Positions 59,052 to 64,000 of a stretch of 64,000 nucleotides of DNA are shown one piece after another. The translations under genes and the position numbers were made by a program. The stretch covers positions 122,451 to 186,450 of the forward strand of contig SUST01000003.1 in the NCBI GenBank assembly GCA_015063285.1, read 5' to 3'. The notes under the pieces were generated by a model, which saw only the letters and a program-made list of their open reading frames with translations, had not been told where the DNA came from and did no database searches. This stretch comes from Thermoplasmata archaeon. Its GTDB lineage: Archaea; Thermoplasmatota; Thermoplasmata; Methanomassiliicoccales; Methanomethylophilaceae. Numbering within the stretch: position 1 is the first letter of the stretch; each line of letters begins with the position of its first letter.

Positions 59052-59609
59052 TCATTCGTCCAGTACGATAGGCGGTTGCTCTCCTTTGAGATACCTCTCA
59101 ACGGTTGCGGGCTCCACCATTGAGCACATGATTTCAGCGGCCCAGTTACCATCCTTATTGTATGGTATCAGCGCCCCTTTACCCATGTAGGGGAAGACGC
59201 CCCTCTCTGATGCCGCAAAGTACGTCGTAGCGACGCAGAACTCGGTGAGCATTCCTGTGAATACTGCGCAATCTATGTTGTTGTCCTTCAGGATCTTTTC
59301 GAGATCGGTCTCTTTGAAGCAGTTCATATGCTTCTTATGGACTACGATATCTGTTTCGGCTGATTCGATACCAGGCAACCATTCATCTTCATCCTCGCCG
59401 TGATAACCTGTATGTGATGGGCCATCGAAATGTATGAAGATTACTGGGGCTCCATTCTCTCTGAAGATCTTCAGGAATCTGTTGATTCCTTCTACGGCGG
59501 GAACCATCCTCTCAGACCATTCATCGATGCTCAGAGTGAATTTGCGCTGGGGATCAATTACGATTAAGGCCAGGTGCTTTCCCCAGATGTAGTCGCGTAT
59601 CATAGGCAA
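59052..59609 (-). CDS. Isochorismatase-family cysteine hydrolase
   Basis: 185 aa. The catalytic triad positions are visible: Asp in LIVIDPQRKF near residue 19, Lys in VVHKKHMNCF near 90, and Cys in TGMLTEFCVATTYFAASERG near 126. Family members hydrolyse amides such as nicotinamide or ureidoacrylate. The substrate is not predictable. ATG 59603 is an alternative start. It is divergent from the HAD phosphatase gene. Confidence 0.85.
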   Translation of the reverse strand: MPMIRDYIWGKHLALIVIDPQRKFTLSIDEWSERMVPAVEGINRFLKIFRENGAPVIFIHFDGPSHTGYHGEDEDEWLPGIESAETDIVVHKKHMNCFKETDLEKILKDNNIDCAVFTGMLTEFCVATTYFAASERGVFPYMGKGALIPYNKDGNWAAEIMCSMVEPATVERYLKGEQPPIVLDE

Positions 59610-59697
59610 GTGTACTGTGTTGGATTAATAAAAACTACACTCAATGGCATTATATCTTATTCAGTTGCTAAAGGTGTAGCGCTAGTGGAGGCCTAAC

Positions 59698-60270
59698 ATG
59701 AACGTCTATGATTTCGACGGCACGCTATATGACGGCGATTGTATGGTTGACCTCTACAAATACTGCCTCAAACGCAGGCCGTATATCCTGGTGGTTTTCC
59801 CTTCCCAGTTCAGGGCGTGGTATCGCTTCAGAAAGGGAAAGATAGATCATAGGCAGATGAAACAGACATACTACAAGTTCTTCAGATTCTTCGACATGGA
59901 GCGGATGTCTGAGAGATTCTGGGATGACAATCAGAAAAAGGTGTTCAGCTGGTATGCCGATCTCCACAAGGATGACGATGTTGTCATCTCTGCATCACCT
60001 TTCTTCCATGTAAAAGAGATATGCTCGAGATTGGGGATCGAGAACGTCATTGCATCCGATGTGGATCCTGTGAACGGGATTTGCCTGGGACCTAATTGTC
60101 GCGATTATGAGAAGGTCAGGAGATTCAGAGAGATCTTCGGTGATGCCCGTATCAACTCATTCTATTCGGACAGCGAACACGATGCCCCATTGGCAAGATT
60201 GGCAGATAGGGCATATATGGTAAAGAACGGTCAGATAACAGAATGGATTCTGGAAAAGGAAATGGTCTAA
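59698..60270 (+). CDS. HAD-superfamily phosphatase (class IB-like)
   Basis: 190 aa. Motif I YDFDGTLYDGD lies at residues 4-14, motif II SASPF near 100, and motif III/IV SDSEHDAPLARLADRA near 160. It hydrolyses phosphoesters; the family contains phosphoserine phosphatase-like enzymes. A TATA-like CATTATATC lies about 45 bp upstream and GTGGAGG provides the SD. TAA is the stop. Confidence 0.88.
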   Translation: MNVYDFDGTLYDGDCMVDLYKYCLKRRPYILVVFPSQFRAWYRFRKGKIDHRQMKQTYYKFFRFFDMERMSERFWDDNQKKVFSWYADLHKDDDVVISASPFFHVKEICSRLGIENVIASDVDPVNGICLGPNCRDYEKVRRFREIFGDARINSFYSDSEHDAPLARLADRAYMVKNGQITEWILEKEMV

Positions 60271-60294
60271 TAATCTTAAAGCCAATGCAATTTC

Positions 60295-61089
60295 ATGGCG
60301 TTTAAGGAACAACTGGTCATCAGCGAGGATTGCATCGGATGCGGACAGTGCGTGAAGGTCTGCATCAGAGAACACCTTTCGGTGAAAGATGGAAAGGCTA
60401 CCGAGGTGGATTCTGACTACTATTGTTTCAGATGCGGACACTGTGCATCTGTCTGCCCCAAGGGTGCAATAAAGCTCAAAGATTTCGTCGATTATCCATA
60501 CACGCCGATCAAAGGTTCTCCGGTTGACAGTGAAGAACTTGCGAGTCTCTACAGATTCAGAAGGAGCACAAGATGGTTCGACAGACCGTGTACAGAGGAG
60601 GAGCTTTCATGTCTACTGAGATCTATCGGCTACGCACCGACTGCTGAGAACTCCCAAAAAGTTCAATATGCAGTTGTGGACCAATCGTTCGGCGATTTCA
60701 TGGTCCTATTGGCTTCTATTTTACGTTCCCACAGGAATGAGCATCCACGTTTGGACCAATTCGTCAAGTATGTGGATGATGGGATGAAGGAGAAGAATAA
60801 TCCGTTCACATGGGAAGGAAGGCAGCTCATCATTGCATTTGCACGCTTCCCGATCGATGCAATTATCCCCATCGCACAGTTGGATCTAATGGCATCGGCC
60901 ATGGGCCTTGGAGGTTTCCATTCCAGATGGATGCTCCAGGCAGCAGAGAACGATCCTGAGAAGTTCATGTCGTTCTTCCCCGAGATTGAGCAAGGGCTCT
61001 GTGCATACGCAGTTTATGTTGTCGGTCACCCCAGAATACGCTTCAGACGTGAGGTTCCCAGGGATGAACGCAAGGTCATTTGGAAGTGA
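60295..61089 (+). CDS. Ferredoxin-nitroreductase fusion
   Basis: 264 aa. The N-terminus carries two [4Fe-4S] clusters: CIGCGQCVKVC near residue 13 and CFRCGHCASVCP near 43. The rest is an FMN-dependent nitroreductase fold (RRSTRWFDRPCTEEELSCLL near 83; APTAENSQ near 107). Electrons from ferredoxin are presumably passed directly to FMN for reduction of an unknown substrate. It stands 24 bp after the HAD gene and could be co-transcribed. Confidence 0.88.
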   Translation: MAFKEQLVISEDCIGCGQCVKVCIREHLSVKDGKATEVDSDYYCFRCGHCASVCPKGAIKLKDFVDYPYTPIKGSPVDSEELASLYRFRRSTRWFDRPCTEEELSCLLRSIGYAPTAENSQKVQYAVVDQSFGDFMVLLASILRSHRNEHPRLDQFVKYVDDGMKEKNNPFTWEGRQLIIAFARFPIDAIIPIAQLDLMASAMGLGGFHSRWMLQAAENDPEKFMSFFPEIEQGLCAYAVYVVGHPRIRFRREVPRDERKVIWK

Positions 61090-61149
61090 TTCCAAAACTT
61101 CGTACAATGGCTAAGCACCGTTTAAATATCAGAAATCTTTCGACGATTC

Positions 61150-61833
61150 GTGAACAGCAGACTCCTTGCTTCAATAATCGCGGTTGCCGCGTTGACAGCA
61201 TTAGTCTTGGCTGTACTCCCAGACATTACTACAGATTCAGACGGTCAATTAGAGGAAGAATCCTTGGCTTTCGAGCAACGTCCTCCGATGAGGGAAGGCA
61301 AACCCATGTCGCAAGGATTCGACGATTCCCGTCCGATTCCGCCGGAATTCATGAATTCGAACCATCCCATGGACAACATGGGCCCGAGACAACCGATTCC
61401 AATCGATAAATCGGATGCGCCTATGCCACCTAGCAAGCACCCTGAATATGATCATGATGCAACGCCTGAGGTCCTAGAGGCCAATCTGGAACCTATGGTG
61501 ATCGGTGATATCGGTGTTTTCGATCCAGGTTTCGTCGAGGATGCTATAAAATTCGCTGAGGATAGAGGAATGCATGATATCGCGGAGATTCTGAAGAAGA
61601 AGCTCTGCGCGATTATTGAACAGTACATGCGCTCATCATCGTCTCTCAACTCGGCAGATACACGTGCTAGCGGATTCGACGATGAAGTGGATGAAGAAGT
61701 TCAGTTCGAACTTGTTGAAGAGGAGGAAGAGCCCGAGGAAGAATTCGTATTCTTCGATACCCCGGAACAAACGTTTTCAGTATCATTCTGTGCACCTGTC
61801 GTACAGAACAATGTCATTCTTTTGGAGCTGTGA
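61150..61833 (+). CDS. Secreted acidic protein of unknown function
   Basis: 227 aa from GTG 61150. A signal peptide or signal-anchor (LLASIIAVAALTALVLAVLP) occupies residues 5-24. A proline/methionine-rich low-complexity stretch lies at about 40-100. A helical segment follows (FVEDAIKFAEDRGMHDIAEILKKKL near 128), and a very acidic stretch near 190 (VEEEEEPEEEFVFFDTP) precedes the hydrophobic C-terminus. No known domain is recognised. It precedes a DUF4956-VTC surface-polymer cluster, to which it may belong. A TATA-like TTTAAATATC lies just upstream. Confidence 0.6.
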   Translation: MNSRLLASIIAVAALTALVLAVLPDITTDSDGQLEEESLAFEQRPPMREGKPMSQGFDDSRPIPPEFMNSNHPMDNMGPRQPIPIDKSDAPMPPSKHPEYDHDATPEVLEANLEPMVIGDIGVFDPGFVEDAIKFAEDRGMHDIAEILKKKLCAIIEQYMRSSSSLNSADTRASGFDDEVDEEVQFELVEEEEEPEEEFVFFDTPEQTFSVSFCAPVVQNNVILLEL

Positions 61834-61903
61834 GCGTTTAGTCGCTTTTTGAACGATCCTTCGGATCCTAAACCTCACAATAAAAGCATCAAAAGGAAAG
61901 AAA

Positions 61904-62023
61904 ATGACAATCATAAGCATCAAAGAAGGAACTAAAGGCAGAGGCCTTAGAGGCTCTGTCTCGGAATCATCAGGGTCAGACCTTGATATGCTCAACACCA
62001 TCAACAGGAGGCGATGCGGATGA
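61904..62023 (+). CDS. Possible 39-aa peptide overlapping the DUF4956 start
   Basis: ATG 61904 opens a 39-codon frame ending in TGA at 62021-62023, overlapping the DUF4956 start at 62014. The peptide is polar, with SESSGSDLDMLN and a C-terminal INRRRCG. No membrane segment is present, and the SD is weak (AGGAAAG). It could be a leader peptide coupled to DUF4956 or chance. A short stem CAGAG/CTCTG lies inside it. Confidence 0.3.
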   Translation: MTIISIKEGTKGRGLRGSVSESSGSDLDMLNTINRRRCG

Positions 62024-62706
62024 GCGGCATATTCGAAAGCATATTCAGTACCGCTGATTCGATGGGCCCATTCGAATTCCTGATCTGCATAGGGTCGGCA
62101 TTAGTGGTGGGATTCATCGTTTCTGCGATATACATCTACAAGAACGCACACAGCGACAGCTTCGCACTGACAGTAGCTCTGCTGCCCGCGATAGTCTCCG
62201 TCGTCATAATGGTGGTCAGCGGAGACATCGGAGCTGGAATCGCCATCGCAGGAGCATTCAGTCTGGTAAGGTTCCGTTCCGCACCTGCATCAGCTAAGGA
62301 AATCGCCATAATATTCCTGGCCATGGCAGCAGGCCTCTTGATCGGAATGGGATTCCTTGCATTTGCCCTGATATTTGTCGCAATAATCTGTGCAGTAATA
62401 CTGCTAGCATCGCATGTGAACTTCGGCAAACCGCGTACCAGGATGGCCGAGAAGGTCATTTGCATAACAATACCTGAGGATCTAGATTACAATTCGGATA
62501 TCGACACCGTGCTTGCAGAATACACCAGTGCCTGCGAGTTGGTCTCAGTCAAGTCTACCAACATGGGAAGCATGTTCAAACTGAAGTACAACGTGACTCT
62601 GAAAGATGAACTACAGCAGAAGGAGCTCATCGATAAGATTCGTGTGAGGAACGGAAACCTGGAGGTCGCCATCATGCGCCAGGAAGAGAAGACCGGGGGG
62701 CTATGA
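62014..62706 (+). CDS. DUF4956-family membrane protein
   Basis: About 230 aa with three to four hydrophobic segments in the first 140 residues. The motif GAFSLVRFRSAPASAKEIAIIF near residue 80 is the DUF4956 signature. A soluble C-terminal domain follows. The family is regularly encoded next to VTC-domain polymerases and CotH or Cthe_2159-type surface proteins; its function is unknown. The VTC gene follows 12 bp downstream. ATG 62020 is an alternative start. Confidence 0.87.
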   Translation: MRMSGIFESIFSTADSMGPFEFLICIGSALVVGFIVSAIYIYKNAHSDSFALTVALLPAIVSVVIMVVSGDIGAGIAIAGAFSLVRFRSAPASAKEIAIIFLAMAAGLLIGMGFLAFALIFVAIICAVILLASHVNFGKPRTRMAEKVICITIPEDLDYNSDIDTVLAEYTSACELVSVKSTNMGSMFKLKYNVTLKDELQQKELIDKIRVRNGNLEVAIMRQEEKTGGL

Positions 62707-62718
62707 GGGAGGCAAATC

Positions 62719-63495
62719 ATGGTGCAAAATATGGTATTCAAGAGATACGAACTGAAGTACCTGATGAGTGAAGAACAGAAAGAGTCTGTCTATTCCGCCT
62801 TGAAAGACCATATGGTTTTGGATAGGTACGGGCGCTCTTCCATTCGCAACATCTACTTCGACACGGATGATTTTCAAATCGTCCGCCGTTCAATTGAGCG
62901 TCCAGTCTACAAGGAGAAGATACGTGTGCGCAGTTACGGTAGACCGCAGTCAGACGGCGAGGTGTTTGTAGAGCTGAAGAAGAAATACAAATCGGTAGTC
63001 TACAAACGTCGTCTGACAATGCCGTTGGATGAGGCAATGGGGTGGCTTACAACTGAACATGGAGATTACCCTCATTCGCAGATCGGAGAGGAGATCGATT
63101 TCACAAAGAACCGCTACCGTGGGATAAGGCCTGCGATGCTTCTCAGTTACGAACGTGAAGCATACTACGACAAATCAGGTTCTGACCTCCGCATCACGAT
63201 AGACAGTGACATTATGGCGCGTATGGAGGATGTGAATCTGGATTCAGAGCTTGGAGGTCACAGAGTACTGCCGGAAGGCTATACACTCATGGAGATCAAG
63301 ACTATGTATGGTTACCCGGAATGGCTGCTAGACATTCTGAACAGCACCCATCTCTACAAGTCATCGTTCAGCAAGTATGGCAACGCGTACAAGGAGATGG
63401 TCCTCTGCCGCATGCCTGAAGGATTTCTGAAGATACCGACCGGACCGGCAACGGTAGAGAATCACAGCCGTCTATTGCAGGACACTGTGGCGTGA
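62719..63495 (+). CDS. VTC-domain polyphosphate polymerase-like protein
   Basis: 258 aa. FKRYELKYLMSEEQKESV opens the VTC fold. Conserved basic and acidic tunnel residues are seen in IYFDTDDFQIVRRSIERP, KEKIRVRSYG, VFVELKKKYKSVVYKRR and MEIKTMYGYPEWL. Eukaryotic VTC4 polymerises ATP gamma phosphate into polyphosphate; the prokaryotic homologues may act on phosphate or a surface polymer. No membrane segment is present, so it probably associates with the DUF4956 protein. Confidence 0.87.
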   Translation: MVQNMVFKRYELKYLMSEEQKESVYSALKDHMVLDRYGRSSIRNIYFDTDDFQIVRRSIERPVYKEKIRVRSYGRPQSDGEVFVELKKKYKSVVYKRRLTMPLDEAMGWLTTEHGDYPHSQIGEEIDFTKNRYRGIRPAMLLSYEREAYYDKSGSDLRITIDSDIMARMEDVNLDSELGGHRVLPEGYTLMEIKTMYGYPEWLLDILNSTHLYKSSFSKYGNAYKEMVLCRMPEGFLKIPTGPATVENHSRLLQDTVA

Positions 63496-63566
63496 GGCAT
63501 CAACCATTTACAAAGACACTGGAAGGAGAATAATCAAAGAATCAAATTTAAAAAAAGAGGAATAGA

Positions 63567-64000
63567 ATGGAAACAAAAACACTGTTGATAATAGCCGTAG
63601 CGGCTATTGCTGTTGCTGGAGGGGCAGTATTCATGATGATTAGTACATCTGATGATACTACTGTACCTAATGGCAGCACCCCCAGCAAGACTTCGGATAC
63701 GACCATAGATACCGGCGAGGAGACTTCATCCAGCAACATATCAGGCACATCCGATTTCATCATCACATTCGAGAGCGGTTCCGATAACTGCTACACCGTG
63801 ACGGAATCATCAGGTCTTACCACCATAACATTCAGCGGAATGTCCGATTCCAGCGGTTCCGTGTACTCTATCAGCGGTACCTTGATCGGAAACATCGTGA
63901 TCGATGCTGGGGACTACGACTTCGAGCTGGTATTGAACGGACTGACCCTCAGTTCGACACAGGAGGTACCGATCTGCATAATATCGGGCGAGGATGTGAC
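63567..64000 (+). CDS. Surface-anchored Cthe_2159-like carbohydrate-binding protein (3' end outside window)
   Basis: 144 codons are visible. An N-terminal signal-anchor (LLIIAVAAIAVAGGAVFMMI) is followed by a Ser/Thr-rich linker. A repetitive beta region then begins, including GNIVIDAGDYDFELVLNGL, the pattern of Cthe_2159 beta-helix proteins that bind cellulose or pectin-like sugars. It lies downstream of DUF4956 and VTC, a known gene neighbourhood. A TATA-like CAAATTTAAAAAA and AGAGGA SD precede the ATG. Confidence 0.8.
   Translation, partial: METKTLLIIAVAAIAVAGGAVFMMISTSDDTTVPNGSTPSKTSDTTIDTGEETSSSNISGTSDFIITFESGSDNCYTVTESSGLTTITFSGMSDSSGSVYSISGTLIGNIVIDAGDYDFELVLNGLTLSSTQEVPICIISGEDV

Noticed and set aside
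1..64000. CRISPR array, insertion sequence, integrase or prophage
   Set aside because: No regular direct-repeat/spacer pattern, transposase or integrase motif, or phage structural gene was seen in any frame.

Overview
The window is from a methanogenic archaeon, most likely a gut-type member of the Methanomassiliicoccales (Methanomethylophilaceae). It encodes archaeal information-processing proteins (S19e, L39e, L31e, aIF6, pelota, RFC large subunit, Taw1, an archaeal SRP RNA) together with methanogenesis marker protein 2 and the archaeal pterin enzyme MptE. By my count the 65 genes with a visible stop use TGA 58 times, TAA 7 times and TAG never. This fits a lineage that decodes UAG as pyrrolysine. 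One gene (2347-3021) carries an in-frame UAG inside an otherwise intact reading frame. No rRNA, CRISPR array, insertion sequence or prophage was seen. The window cuts one gene at each end.

Layout. 1-3021 (minus): a P-loop ATPase with the internal UAG, followed by a four-subunit 2-oxoacid:ferredoxin oxidoreductase (VOR type). 3113-11250 (plus): a tightly overlapping operon with three [XRE-cupin regulator + acyl-CoA ligase] pairs and an ACT-ACT-metallo-beta-lactamase fusion. 11244-13348 (minus): YkgJ-type Fe-S/Zn protein, zinc-ribbon membrane protein, methyltransferase and a HEPN-like protein. 13469-16956: convergent ppk1 and two-domain PPK2. 17121-21295 (plus): phenylacetate-CoA ligase, ACT protein, a pseudo-GTPase of the EF-Tu/SelB family, and a second phenylacetate-CoA ligase. 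21307-27206: winged-helix regulator, pelota, carAB (CarA lacks its catalytic cysteine). 27276-32509: MscS channel, tRNA-Leu(UAG), and a metal-chelate/corrinoid-type ABC importer whose binding protein carries a dockerin-like domain. 32648-35046: iorAB. 35169-36490: short FtsZ-like GTPase, ribbon-helix-helix regulator and a dense operator array. 36572-43697: leuS, ubiX and a minus-strand set of membrane proteins. 43834-43925: a candidate structured RNA. 44032-45902: S19e-PDCD5-L39e-L31e-aIF6. 45904-52003: MBL hydrolase, DUF373, mptE, site-2 protease, CorA, marker 2. 52004-52312: SRP RNA. 52488-54553: sodium:solute symporter with its small accessory protein and a winged-helix protein. 54583-61089: ABC ATPase, zinc-ribbon protein, rfcL, taw1 and small redox or hydrolase genes. 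61150-64000: secreted acidic protein, DUF4956, VTC-domain polymerase and the start of a Cthe_2159-type surface protein.

How the genes fit together. Five adenylate-forming CoA ligases, three ACT-domain units, VOR and IOR lie within 35 kb. Together they suggest capture of environmental branched-chain and aromatic acids: activation to acyl-CoA, then reductive carboxylation to 2-oxoacids for Val, Leu, Ile, Phe, Tyr and Trp synthesis. The same enzymes could also run in the oxidative direction. The XRE-cupin proteins are plausible acid or acyl-CoA sensors for the ligases they are coupled to, and this triplicated module is the best candidate for an undescribed system here. Other points of interest are the in-frame amber, the glutaminase-dead CarA, the RHH/FtsZ-like locus with its repeats, a near-identical 5' leader hairpin on two unrelated operons, and the three-hairpin RNA candidate. 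All identifications are from reading motifs by eye; no database search was run.
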